Below are positions 1 to 8,603 of a stretch of DNA of 64,000 nt, piece by piece. The DNA is taken from contig NC_087070.1 in NCBI RefSeq assembly GCF_963678635.1, positions 496,001 to 560,000 on the forward strand, in the 5' to 3' direction. Position 1 is the first letter of the stretch. Each line of letters starts with the position of its first letter. The notes under the pieces are model-generated. The model was not told the DNA's origin. It did not search any database and was given only the letters and a program-made list of their open reading frames with translations. The stretch comes from Symsagittifera roscoffensis (lineage: Eukaryota > Xenacoelomorpha > Acoela > Convolutidae). The translations under genes were made by a program, and so were the position numbers.

Positions 1-1299
1 GAGGTAAATTATGAGAAAACGGCGTCAGAGGTGATCAACAAGGTGAAACAGGACCTAGCAACGAAGGAGATAGAGCAACGGTTGAAGCAAGAGATCGACA
101 GTCAGAGATTGAATGAGATGCTAAGTTGCTCGGTGCCAGTGCCAGAAGCTGTAGCAGGGTCGACAAAGAGTGGAAATTGCAACACTCTGAAAATGGTGAC
201 AGGAAAACCATTTGGCATAACAAAAATCGGAGCCAGGATAATGTTGATAATCACTGTAGGTGGACATGAAGTGACAAGGAACTTAAGTGAACCCAGCGAC
301 CAGACAGTAATGCACATTGACGTATACGCAGACTACTTGAGTGCGATAAGCCCACAGACGACATCTAGAGCCTTGAGGGCGCTACTCACAAGAGGTGGCA
401 GCAAGTCGGTCCGTGTGGACAACAGATACACAGAAACTTATGGTCCGCATGAGGTGATGTTGAATATAGATGGGATAAACATCTACACGAAAACAATGAT
501 AACATGTGATGAAGATCTAGTGGGACAGATCTACGTGGGCAGAGAAGAAATAAAGGTGAGATCGATTGGACACTGTGCCATGCTGGAGGAAGATGCAATG
601 CACATCGGGACAGAGGCAGACGTATCAGCACACGTGCTTGACATAAGTGGCAAGAAGACTCACTTGCGTCGATTACTCGATACTGGAGCGGTCTTGAGTG
701 TAATACCAATCGAAACTTGGGAGCGAATGGGCTTCAACAAAGATGCCTTGATAGACTCGAGAATACGCTTGTCAGCTGCTAACAAAGGCGCGCTGCGGGT
801 GTTAGGCAGAACAGCAATAATAGCCCTAAATTTGGGGGAACGCAATCTGTGGATGAGCTTTCTTGTGGTAGAAAACCTAGCGGAGTCTGACCAGTTCATT
901 TTAGGCAGGGACTTCATCAGGAACTTCGATGTAACAATTGATTTAAACAATGCGATGTTCAGGATAAGAAACGCGGATAGGAGGTACGCAATTGAACCGG
1001 TAAATTTAATAATAGCGAATGAAAATAAAGCACCGGTATTCTTGAGTAGGAGGGTGAGGCTAAAGGCGAACGAAGCGGCAACCGTAAGCTTGCGAATGAA
1101 AAATTACAATGAACTAAGTGACAACAAGCAAGTATGCATAGTCCCGAATCCTAATAGTCAAAGTGCTGCTGTTTTAGGAAGATCATTCTCGATAACCAAG
1201 AGCGGTCTCTGCGTCAGTGTCTTGTTGAATACTCTTGATATACCCATCACGATACAGAGGGGGAGGAAGCTGGGATATGCTTTACCCGTTAAAATTTGA
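1..1299 (+). CDS. Retrotransposon pol segment with aspartic protease (5' partial)
   Basis: The frame is open from the window edge to a TGA at 1297-1299, so the true start lies outside. Around residue 227 (679-690) is the retropepsin signature DTGA in the context LLDTGAVLSVIP, and about 70 residues later ILGRDF (898-915), the second conserved motif of the fold. Such proteases dimerise to cleave the Gag-Pol polyprotein in the assembling particle. The roughly 200 residues before the protease are not recognised. The TGA sits in TGA-TAT where one C-to-T change from CGA would explain it, and the same reading sense resumes directly after, so this looks like a decayed internal stop rather than a natural end. 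Confidence 0.85.
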   Translation, partial: EVNYEKTASEVINKVKQDLATKEIEQRLKQEIDSQRLNEMLSCSVPVPEAVAGSTKSGNCNTLKMVTGKPFGITKIGARIMLIITVGGHEVTRNLSEPSDQTVMHIDVYADYLSAISPQTTSRALRALLTRGGSKSVRVDNRYTETYGPHEVMLNIDGINIYTKTMITCDEDLVGQIYVGREEIKVRSIGHCAMLEEDAMHIGTEADVSAHVLDISGKKTHLRRLLDTGAVLSVIPIETWERMGFNKDALIDSRIRLSAANKGALRVLGRTAIIALNLGERNLWMSFLVVENLAESDQFILGRDFIRNFDVTIDLNNAMFRIRNADRRYAIEPVNLIIANENKAPVFLSRRVRLKANEAATVSLRMKNYNELSDNKQVCIVPNPNSQSAAVLGRSFSITKSGLCVSVLLNTLDIPITIQRGRKLGYALPVKI

Positions 1300-1680
1300 T
1301 ATGAAATGACTGAAAAATCAAAACAAAGTGAGGTTGTTGATTGTCCTAATCATAGGGACAAAATTTGTATCCTCGGACGATTGAAGAAAGTAAAGGGTTC
1401 ATCAGGTCTTGTGAAATCACTTAAGTCAGAGACGGACGATGGGCTATCGAGCTGTTCAAATTTTCCGGAACGGCCCACAAAAGATGAAATGAAAAGTGAT
1501 AAAAACGGTTCTGCCGGAGATCGAACATTTAAGGGGCAAATTGACGGACGAACAGCTCGAAGCCATCAAGGACGTACTAGAGCGGAACGAGGAAGTTTTT
1601 TCGAGACATAAGGCAGACATCGGGTGTTGTAATTTTGTTGAGCATGAAATAGAACTTGAAGAGAATGCGGACCACACAGC
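1300..1680 (+). pseudogene. Protease-to-RT linker, frameshifted
   Basis: Retrotransposon linker between protease and RT, continuing in frame after the TGA (from 1306), then switching frame near 1500 and again near 1670-1690. The second frame (1496-1735) carries a stretch reading LPEIEHLRG and ERNEEVFSRHKADIGC, typical of the Ty3/gypsy segment just before RT motif 1. At least two indels separate protease from RT here. No copy of this segment exists elsewhere in the window for comparison. Confidence 0.7.
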
Positions 1681-2346
1681 GAGGGGGCGAGGCGCATCAC
1701 CCCCCACAAATCAGAGGCATGTAGGAAAGAAATAGAGACATTACTAGAGTATGACATGATAGAACCATCCAAGTCACCGTGGGCGTGTGGAGTAGTGATG
1801 GCCAAAAAGAAAAGCGACCAATTGAGGTTTTGCTGTGACTTTCGGTATCTGAACTCCGTCACGGTGAAGGATGCCTATACCATACCTAGGATTGACGAGA
1901 GCCTCTCGAAGTTAGGTGACGCAAAATTTTTTACAACTCTTGATTTAGGTTCGGCATTCTGGCAGGTCGCGCTGAGGAAGCAAGACAGGGACAAAACAGG
2001 GTTCGCTTGCGAGTTGGGGCTGTTTCAATGGAAACGGTTGCCGTTTGGTCTTTGCAATGCCACAGCCACGTTTCAACGGTTGATGGCACATGCGCTGATA
2101 GGTGTGACAAAGAAGTACGGCAATCTGATAATGTGCTATGTGGATGACGTGGTAATAGCGACGCCCACACTAGAAGACCACATCGAGCGACTGGACGTGG
2201 TGTTTGCATGTATGAAGAGGTCGGAGCTAAAGTGTAAACGGTCAAAGTGCGAGATACTCAAGGATTCGATAAAATACTTGGGCAGAATGGTGGACAGGCA
2301 CGGCATCAGACCGGATCCAGATGCAGTGGAAGCAGTTCTAACTTGA
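1681..2346 (+). CDS. Reverse transcriptase, first copy (only one with the N-terminal half)
   Basis: Ty3/gypsy reverse transcriptase, copying element RNA to cDNA in the particle. Visible motifs in order: IEPSKSPWA, FCCDFRYLN, FTTLDLGSAFWQV with the first catalytic Asp near 1940, LPFGLCNA, and the YVDD box at 2137-2148. The frame runs into a TGA at 2344-2346; the codons after it continue in the same frame into the RT thumb and RNase H, so a single W-type codon has become a stop. The same stop is present in both other copies (8601-8603, 14858-14860). Confidence 0.85.
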   Translation, partial: EGARRITPHKSEACRKEIETLLEYDMIEPSKSPWACGVVMAKKKSDQLRFCCDFRYLNSVTVKDAYTIPRIDESLSKLGDAKFFTTLDLGSAFWQVALRKQDRDKTGFACELGLFQWKRLPFGLCNATATFQRLMAHALIGVTKKYGNLIMCYVDDVVIATPTLEDHIERLDVVFACMKRSELKCKRSKCEILKDSIKYLGRMVDRHGIRPDPDAVEAVLT

Positions 2347-4059
2347 AAATCACCAAAAACGGAACACCAGTTGATTAGCTTCCTGGGTTTTTCGATCTAC
2401 TACAGGGAATTCATCAAGGGCTATGCGGACAAGGTATACCCGATGCAACAATTAATGAGACACAAAGGCAAAAAGTTCACATGGAACAACGCAGCAGAAG
2501 AATCATTCCAGAGAACAAAGAAAGAGTTGTGCGAGGCACCGGTGTTAGGGATGCCAACGGAAAAAGGGATGTACGTGTTGGATACGGACGCGTCGGTAGT
2601 CGCGATTTCTGGAATTCTCCATCAAGAACAAGAATGGAACGGGAAGACAGTCTTAAGACCAATAGCATACGGGAGCAAAGTCTTTAGTGACACAGAAATG
2701 AAGTACGGGGCGCCGAAAGCAGAGATGTTCGCGGTAGTTACTTTTGTCGAGAAATACAGAGCATACTTAGGCAGTGAACCGTTCAAGCTGCGGGTCGACA
2801 ACAGGGCACTCAGCTGGCTGAAGACGTACTCGATGGACCAGAGCTACATTGGGAGATGGATAGTTCGCCTGGATGGGTACAACATGATAATTGAGCATAG
2901 AACTAGGGACAAACATCAGAATGCCGATAGCTTGAGTAAGAAGACGGAGTTCTACGAGAGGCAGGAACAGAGGGAGGCGGACAGGCCCGAGATTAAAGAT
3001 GGCTTCTCCTTCATGGACAAAGAAACGCATGACAGTCTTCCACTCACGAGATGGCTAGACAAGTCAGGCAAACCGATAGAAGATCACCCCGAATTACCAG
3101 AAGAGCCCCAAAAGAATAAAATCTTGAAGAAGAAACGAGCGATACCGATAGAGATAATGCTCAAGTCAAAAATCGTGAGAGAGACGCTCAAGGCAAAAGG
3201 TTATGATCTCAACCAGGTGGAAACGGGAGATACTCAGGTAGATGAAGACTTGTGGAGATTACTTGAGAAACTGGCAGATGATAAACCCGTGAACTTAGGA
3301 AAGAGTAGGGAGGAACCGGAAGTCACGATACTGCGAAGGAGTGAGACAGTTGGCAATGCAGACTCTCCAAGAGGAAGCGGTACTGATGGCAAAGAAGTCG
3401 TGCGGTCACTGGTTGACAATATCCCTGATAACATACTTGAGCGGACTCAGGTTAGGAAGAAGAAAGTGGCGTTTAAGGAAGAAGCTGAACACCTGGGACT
3501 AGGTCAAGAGTCCGGGGAGTGGTCCACGTCCACGGAAGAAGAAGAAACCGGAGAAGAGAAATTGTCCGGGGAGTGTGAAGAATGGGATGAAGATTCGGAA
3601 AAGAACAGCGATGATCAGGATAGTCTATGCATGATACTGGCAGAGGAGAAGATGAGACACCGCGACAGGGAGCTACAAACAGATCCCTCATCAGAAACGT
3701 ACAACTCGGATGAACAAGAAGTACAAGGAGAAGAAGAGCTTGAGGAAATTGCGGTGTCGAGGAAACCATTCAGGGAACTATCATGCAACTCAAATGTCAG
3801 AACAAATCTGGGGGCAGAAGATGATATGAGGATCGTGAAGAGGATAATATGCGTGAAGCTGAATGATGATATCTACAAACCTGGGGAAATGAATGGACAG
3901 ATCATGGCACTAAAGGAACATGTCAAAGCGAGATATAGGCTGTCGGACCTGATAAGAGCCCAAAAGAATGACAAGATGACAAGAAGTAACCTCTCCAAAT
4001 GGATCCGGAGGGGTCCAAAGAGAAAAGGGAACTCGAAGAAGACAGCTACAAGATCTTGA
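2347..4059 (+). CDS. RT thumb, RNase H and acidic spacer, copy 1
   Basis: Continues RT in frame after the shared TGA. The start LISFLGFSIYYREFI is the usual RT thumb motif. RNase H follows: LDTDASVVAISGIL, then AEMFAVVTFVEKYRAYL, VDNRALSWL and NADSLSKK, which supply the acidic residues that cut RNA in RNA-DNA hybrids. About 300 further residues form a highly charged, Glu-rich spacer (EEEETGEE, DEDSEKNSDDQD) of unknown role before the integrase. The frame ends at TGA 4057-4059 because of an indel near 4028; a second frame (3999-4235) carries the continuation. Confidence 0.85.
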   Translation, partial: KSPKTEHQLISFLGFSIYYREFIKGYADKVYPMQQLMRHKGKKFTWNNAAEESFQRTKKELCEAPVLGMPTEKGMYVLDTDASVVAISGILHQEQEWNGKTVLRPIAYGSKVFSDTEMKYGAPKAEMFAVVTFVEKYRAYLGSEPFKLRVDNRALSWLKTYSMDQSYIGRWIVRLDGYNMIIEHRTRDKHQNADSLSKKTEFYERQEQREADRPEIKDGFSFMDKETHDSLPLTRWLDKSGKPIEDHPELPEEPQKNKILKKKRAIPIEIMLKSKIVRETLKAKGYDLNQVETGDTQVDEDLWRLLEKLADDKPVNLGKSREEPEVTILRRSETVGNADSPRGSGTDGKEVVRSLVDNIPDNILERTQVRKKKVAFKEEAEHLGLGQESGEWSTSTEEEETGEEKLSGECEEWDEDSEKNSDDQDSLCMILAEEKMRHRDRELQTDPSSETYNSDEQEVQGEEELEEIAVSRKPFRELSCNSNVRTNLGAEDDMRIVKRIICVKLNDDIYKPGEMNGQIMALKEHVKARYRLSDLIRAQKNDKMTRSNLSKWIRRGPKRKGNSKKTATRS

Positions 4060-4684
4060 GCCAGTTCTACAAAGAAAAGAAAGATTTACTCTATCACACA
4101 GCTGACGGCGTGGTAGCGTGCAAGAGAAAAGATGAGGAGAAGATTTTACACAACACAACCTCATCATATTACCACAATTGTATCAGAAGGAGGTGTTATT
4201 CAGATCGCACGATCAGATGGGGCACCAGGGGATAGACAAAGTGCAACAGAGAATACTTCACAAGTTTGATTGGCCAGGATTGAGGAAAGCTTGCGAGGGA
4301 TGGGTGAATGCATGCCTGGCATGCCTGCAGGTAAAAGACCCAAGGAAGATGAAGTTCCCACTCAAGTCCGTTGAGAGCTCGGAGTTTAACGAGGTGGTGC
4401 AGATAGACCATCAAAAGATCTGCATGACGGAGTCGGGATATAACCAGATACTGGTTATAATAGATCACTTCACAAAGTTGGCAGAAGCAGTTCCGTGTCA
4501 GACAGCCTCAGCAGAGGAGACTTGTGACCACCTGATAACGCATTGGATATCACGATATGGTTGTCCAATGACTTTTCAGTCAGACAACGGCAAAGCCTTT
4601 GTGGTGGACTTGACAAAAGAATTGATGAAGAGGTCGCACAACCTACCATCCTCAGACCAACGAGCTGGTAGAGAGACAGAATAG
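4029..4684 (+). pseudogene. Integrase, copy 1, with 20-bp core deletion
   Basis: Integrase inserts cDNA into host DNA. The N-terminal zinc finger shows H-x-H in RSHDQMGHQG and CxxC in CLACLQ; the core shows the first Asp in VQIDHQKIC and the second in QSDNGKAF. Two frames are needed to reach it (3999-4235, then about 4150-4684). Relative to copies 2 and 3, a 20-bp deletion near 4639 removes residues between the second Asp and the catalytic Glu and throws the frame, so the reading frame ends at 4684. The Glu motif (LVER) is encoded out of frame just after. Confidence 0.8.
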
Positions 4685-4725
4685 AACGTTGGTGAATATG
4701 TTGAGGGTATACTGCTCAAGATTAC

Positions 4726-6501
4726 ATGACGGACTGGGATAAATATCTGCCGCAAGTCGTAGGGGCCTACAACAGTACGCAACACTCAACAACGGGCATC
4801 AGTCCTTTCATGATGTTGACGGGCAATGAGAGAGCAATGTCCCTGACATTCTTTTACCCGGAATACAAAGAGAAGAGAACGTCACCTCAAGCTTACGTGA
4901 AAGAAGCGATCAGGAGACAGCCGGAACTAAACGAACTCTGCAGGAGGAACACTGCGCGAGCACAAATGAGACAGCGCAAGAAATATGATGAAAAGATATT
5001 ACAGGCGAAGCCATATGAAGTGGGCCAGTACGTGTGGGTCTTCCAGAATGTCATACCGCCCAAAGGGACAAAGAAACTACTTAATAAATGGAGAGGACCA
5101 TTCATGATAACGGAAGTTCATCAACAAGGACGGTTCTACCGCTTGAGTACGGGGCGAACAGCACATTATGAAAATCTGAAGCATCACGTCCCATCCCCAG
5201 AGTACTGGTGTATACCACAGGACATGGAGAGACTTGAGTACCTACTGGTGGAGCCAGCGTGTGAAGTGAACGAAAGAGGCACCAGAGAGAAAAATGCTGG
5301 CAACGTGAACTTGAGTTTGGATGACAATGAAAAGATAGAAGCGGACTCTGAGGCGGAATCCATTGTGGAAGAAGACTGGAACGATCCGGAGCAGGGTGAG
5401 GTGCCGAAGTGGACAGAACCAGACTTACCAATACCAGCGTGGACAAGGAGTGGCAATCGCAAACGGACAGGCATGAGGTACAACAGGTACGGAGATGATT
5501 TCCTGATTGATAAAATACAGCCCGATGACCTAAGCAAAGAGCTACTAATTGTGGGCGAAATGGCAGCCGATGATGAATGGCAAATTATCAAGGATAATGA
5601 ACTCTATCCGCAGGAAGACTACTCGACACCAAAACGGGAGACAGATTTGGAACAGAGCGAGATAGAGAGGAGGGAGAATACGAACTTGAGGATATTAGAA
5701 TGGATGCTCGATGTCAAGAACGGAAGCGGCGAAGGACAAAGCATACAACAAATTGACGTATCAGCGGGAAAGCACATGAAAACTGAGGATCCCCTCTTCG
5801 GCTGGACAGCAACAGACAGGCCGCTCGAGATTCCACCAGATAATTTAGACCCAGCACCATCGACGGGGACGTCGATAAATGTTTTTCTCCGGGGAGTGGG
5901 AGTAGGACTTACCCACACCGAAAAATTGATGATAAAAAAACTCAGGGAAGTGAGAGAAACGAGCGGACTGGAACTGGATGGGAAGGAGGCTGAGCCTACC
6001 ATAGGACGGAAATTCAAAACGAAGTTTGAAATACCCAACGAATACTCGGAGAACGTCCTGATAACGGATAGCGACTTCATTCTGTCAGACAGGAATAGCG
6101 CAATCTGTATCACGGCGGATATGAGTTTCAAATCAAGACTTGAGGCCGACTTTAAGAGAGAGTACCAGAACGTGGAGTTTCTGTTTAGACAGAGACCGGG
6201 GCTGGGAGGAATGGCTGCGCTTCCACCATCAGTAGCACAAGTCCCAGGCAAATACATGTGCTTCTTGGTGACGAGGGTCAGTGAAAGGAACACGATCGAT
6301 CCTGAACACGTGATGTTGGCACTAACGAAACTGCGGGACTTCATGATCGAAAGAAGAATAACAGAGGTATCAATGCCGGTCTACGACCCGAACAGGGGCA
6401 AACTGAGCCCAAGGGAACTATATGCTATCCTACACGTGGTCTTTGCGGAAACGGAGATAATGGTACATCTGCACAAGAAATACTACCTGAGTATCGCCTA
6501 A
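4726..6501 (+). CDS. Integrase C-terminal region with macrodomain-like extension, copy 1
   Basis: A 591-residue frame. It starts with the end of the integrase core and C-terminal domain (AYNSTQHSTTGISPF; KLLNKWRGPF; TAHYENLKHHVPS). A 250-residue acidic, low-similarity linker follows, including RKRTGMRYNRYGDDF, a motif often seen near the end of gypsy pol. The last 160 residues match the TARG1/OARD1 macrodomain layout (separate entry). This is the only copy with the full C-terminus; copies 2 and 3 stop within the macrodomain. The upstream integrase core is one frame away because of an indel around 4733 present in all three copies. Confidence 0.8.
   Translation: MTDWDKYLPQVVGAYNSTQHSTTGISPFMMLTGNERAMSLTFFYPEYKEKRTSPQAYVKEAIRRQPELNELCRRNTARAQMRQRKKYDEKILQAKPYEVGQYVWVFQNVIPPKGTKKLLNKWRGPFMITEVHQQGRFYRLSTGRTAHYENLKHHVPSPEYWCIPQDMERLEYLLVEPACEVNERGTREKNAGNVNLSLDDNEKIEADSEAESIVEEDWNDPEQGEVPKWTEPDLPIPAWTRSGNRKRTGMRYNRYGDDFLIDKIQPDDLSKELLIVGEMAADDEWQIIKDNELYPQEDYSTPKRETDLEQSEIERRENTNLRILEWMLDVKNGSGEGQSIQQIDVSAGKHMKTEDPLFGWTATDRPLEIPPDNLDPAPSTGTSINVFLRGVGVGLTHTEKLMIKKLREVRETSGLELDGKEAEPTIGRKFKTKFEIPNEYSENVLITDSDFILSDRNSAICITADMSFKSRLEADFKREYQNVEFLFRQRPGLGGMAALPPSVAQVPGKYMCFLVTRVSERNTIDPEHVMLALTKLRDFMIERRITEVSMPVYDPNRGKLSPRELYAILHVVFAETEIMVHLHKKYYLSIA
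6010..6501 (+). other. Macrodomain (TARG1/OARD1-like), C-terminal domain of the pol ORF
   Basis: Seen: an alpha/beta pattern in the order of a small macrodomain, with SAICITADMSFKSRL, ADFKREYQNVEFLFRQ, GKYMCFLVTRVSE, ALTKLRDFMIERRITEVSMP and a final beta strand (TEIMVHLH). Known: in TARG1 the equivalent parts hold a glycine-rich loop, a catalytic Lys in an FKKKFG-type segment, and a catalytic Asp after the MP strand in a GCG loop. Here the FKREY Lys is kept in register, but the glycine loop is replaced and the Asp position reads Gly (NRGKL). Inference: an ADP-ribose-binding fold that has probably lost or changed its hydrolase activity. Alignment was done by eye. Confidence 0.6.
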
Positions 6502-7024
6502 GTCAGGTACATGGGGGTCTTGAGTTGGGCATAAAGGGATCTCAAGTTAGGTGTTGGGGTACGGAACAGGTAAAAGGATCTTAAAAGTGATTGGCATGAC
6601 AATTAAATTTTAAATGATTGATGGTGCTAAAACATAAAATGAATCTGCATGCTCTTAGAAAACTTCCAATTGAATTATTTTAGTAGAACGAAAAGGATAA
6701 GGTTTTAACTATAATGGCAGGGGGGGTTTTAGGTTAGGAACATAGCATGTCAGTCTAAAGATCAGGTTTTATTTTCAGATTGATTTGGTAAAGTCAAATT
6801 GACTACCCAACTATACTCAACTGAAAGAAAAAGAAGGTCTTCAACGAACCCACAGTCAAACAACACTCGAAGAAGTTAACTTTCAAGCACTCAAGTTGGT
6901 ACGCTAGTTCTCAAGTTGGTACGGTAATTCTCAAGTTGGTACGGTAAATCTCAAGTTGGTACGGTAAATCTCAAGTTGGTACGGTAAATCTGAAGTTGGT
7001 ACGTGCGCAAGATCATCCAGAAAA
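6502..7024 (+). promoter_or_regulatory. Noncoding LTR-type junction region, copy 1
   Basis: The only stretch without an open frame between the pol end and the next gag start, present in all units (12759-13281 and 19014-19536). By position it must contain the LTR, with the polypurine tract before it and the primer binding site after it. Purine runs at about 6693-6706 and a G-run at 6719-6727 are candidate polypurine tracts. Exact LTR ends cannot be set because each junction holds only one copy. It ends in a 20-bp minisatellite directly before the gag ATG. Confidence 0.6.
6891..7003 (+). repeat. 20-bp minisatellite, six units, in the gag leader
   Basis: Units start with TCAAGTTGGTACG at 6891, 6911, 6931, 6951 and 6971; the sixth at 6991 begins TGAAG. 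The same array occurs at 13148-13260 and, with one changed base, at 19403-19515. A related TCAAGTTAGGT and a TTGAGTTGGG lie upstream near 6520-6560. Spacing is constant at 20 bp. It may act in promotion, translation or packaging, but nothing in the sequence decides this. Confidence 0.9.
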
Positions 7025-8290
7025 ATGGCAGATCGATTTTGGAAATCCATGCCCGCGGCTCTGAAGAGGCCCACGCTTGATGAGCTATACAGACGCCTGA
7101 GGGATCTGGAGTACACCCAAGTGGATGAGGGAATGGCGGTGATGCTGAACACCATCCTCCAATTGGAAGAGCAGGGCGAATGCAGGGAGTCTGCAACAGA
7201 AGCGATTCTAATGGTCGGCTACACCACTGATGGAATATCCAACCAAGAGCAAACCAGATGGTTGTCTTGGAATGTGGATGGAGGAGTGAGGGGATTCGAC
7301 TTGGCGAGGAATCCTGGCTTGAGCAATAACACCGAGTATGGCGCAGGGGAGTTCCCACTACCAATCAGACCATCAGCAAGATCAGCGGGCCAGAGCACGA
7401 GTAAGACACCATCTATGACGCGAGCACAACAAACGGAAGAGGCGTATCCGGACCTCAGTAGTCTGAAAAGAGAACTTGAGAGGACACAGAGGGAGAGGAA
7501 CAAGGCGAACCTCGACCGGTATCAAGCGAAGCTCGAGAGAGATCAGGCGAACCTGGAGAGAGACCAGGCGGTCATCGAAAAGGACCAAGCGCGGAGGGAA
7601 CTTGATATGCTGAAGGCCGAGCATCAGCAAGAACGAAGGGTGCGAGAGAATGCCGCGAATTGGGAACAGCTGAAGTCGGAACTTGAGAGAATCCAGCAGC
7701 GACAGCGCGAGCTCGACATGCAAAAGGGAGCCAGGCCCAAGGAGCGAATGGCCGCCGGTTCAAGACCAGAGTCACGTATGGAGGTGGATGAAGCTCCCAG
7801 ATCGAAGGGACGGTTTAACCTTGACCGCGCGGCTCAGGAACACATGAACGAAGGGTTGGAGGTATGGATACCGACTGAGTCAACGTCCTCCCTGCGTGGC
7901 CTAGAGACACAACCGATACGCCCATTGATGGACGTCGCACTGGCGAGGTATACTCCGAGTTCAACCCCGAGCAGCAGTCAGGTGAGCGGCAGCTCGTCAC
8001 GTCTGAAACAATTGAACGAGAGACTACAACTAAGAAATCGTGAGAGTCCAGCAAGAGTGGAGCTACCCCCGACTTGGAGGGAGCAACCGATCAGGAGTGT
8101 GGTAATCTCAAGTTACAAGAAGAACACGGAGGGCAGGTACCACAGGCACAATCGCATGGATTGGAGCACAGCACAAAGAGTCAAGAGGGATTGCTTTCAT
8201 GACGCGGCATGGGTGGAATACCACACGCAGCCACGTGTACCAGAGGGTGCGGTCCACGTAATCATAGGGACAGCCTGCTGCGGGTGCTGA
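7025..8290 (+). CDS. Gag-like protein, copy 1 (421 aa)
   Basis: First large ORF after the leader, starting at the first ATG after the minisatellite. Residues about 1-70 are helical (PTLDELYRRLRDLEY). Residues about 140-240 form a long charged coiled coil with repeats of ERDQANLERDQA type. The C-terminal part is Ser/Thr/Arg rich. No CCHC zinc knuckle is visible, so the call rests on position and on coiled-coil content. The frame ends at 8288-8290 inside sequence whose -1 frame encodes the start of a GDSL-type hydrolase motif. The identical protein is encoded at 13282-14547. Confidence 0.7.
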   Translation: MADRFWKSMPAALKRPTLDELYRRLRDLEYTQVDEGMAVMLNTILQLEEQGECRESATEAILMVGYTTDGISNQEQTRWLSWNVDGGVRGFDLARNPGLSNNTEYGAGEFPLPIRPSARSAGQSTSKTPSMTRAQQTEEAYPDLSSLKRELERTQRERNKANLDRYQAKLERDQANLERDQAVIEKDQARRELDMLKAEHQQERRVRENAANWEQLKSELERIQQRQRELDMQKGARPKERMAAGSRPESRMEVDEAPRSKGRFNLDRAAQEHMNEGLEVWIPTESTSSLRGLETQPIRPLMDVALARYTPSSTPSSSQVSGSSSRLKQLNERLQLRNRESPARVELPPTWREQPIRSVVISSYKKNTEGRYHRHNRMDWSTAQRVKRDCFHDAAWVEYHTQPRVPEGAVHVIIGTACCGC

Positions 8291-8306
8291 CCAGGATTCA
8301 ATCGCA

Positions 8307-8603
8307 TTGGCAGACTGGGATCTTGAGTTTCGCCGGTTGATGGCACATGCGCTGATAGGTGTGACAAAGAAGTACGGCAATCTGATAATGTGCTATGTGG
8401 ATGACGTGGTAATAGCGACGCCCACACTAGAAGACCACATCGAGCGACTGGACGTGGTGTTTGCATGTATGAAGAGGTCGGAGCTAAAGTGTAAACGGTC
8501 AAAGTGCGAGATACTCAAGGATTCGATAAAATACTTGGGCAGAATGGTGGACAGGCACGGCATCAGACCGGATCCAGATGCAGTGGAAGCAGTTCTAACT
8601 TGA
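8307..8603 (+). pseudogene. RT C-terminal fragment fused behind gag, copy 2
   Basis: After the deletion junction at 8333/8334, RT resumes at the residues before YVDD (YVDD at 8394-8405), lacking the first catalytic Asp motif. It runs to the shared TGA at 8601-8603. The roughly 10 residues before the junction are out-of-frame leftovers of the hydrolase-like segment. It cannot form an active polymerase. Confidence 0.85.

Noticed and set aside
35-709. Minus-strand frames opposite the protease ORF
   Set aside because: They are antisense shadows of a well-supported plus-strand frame; no motifs are seen in them.
5619-6344. Minus-strand 241-codon frame opposite the pol C-terminus
   Set aside because: It mirrors the macrodomain-containing frame and recurs only because the unit is repeated; composition is Ser/Leu rich, typical of antisense to purine-rich DNA.
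6891-7003. CRISPR array
   Set aside because: Repeats are directly tandem 20-mers without unique spacers, in a eukaryotic retrotransposon leader.
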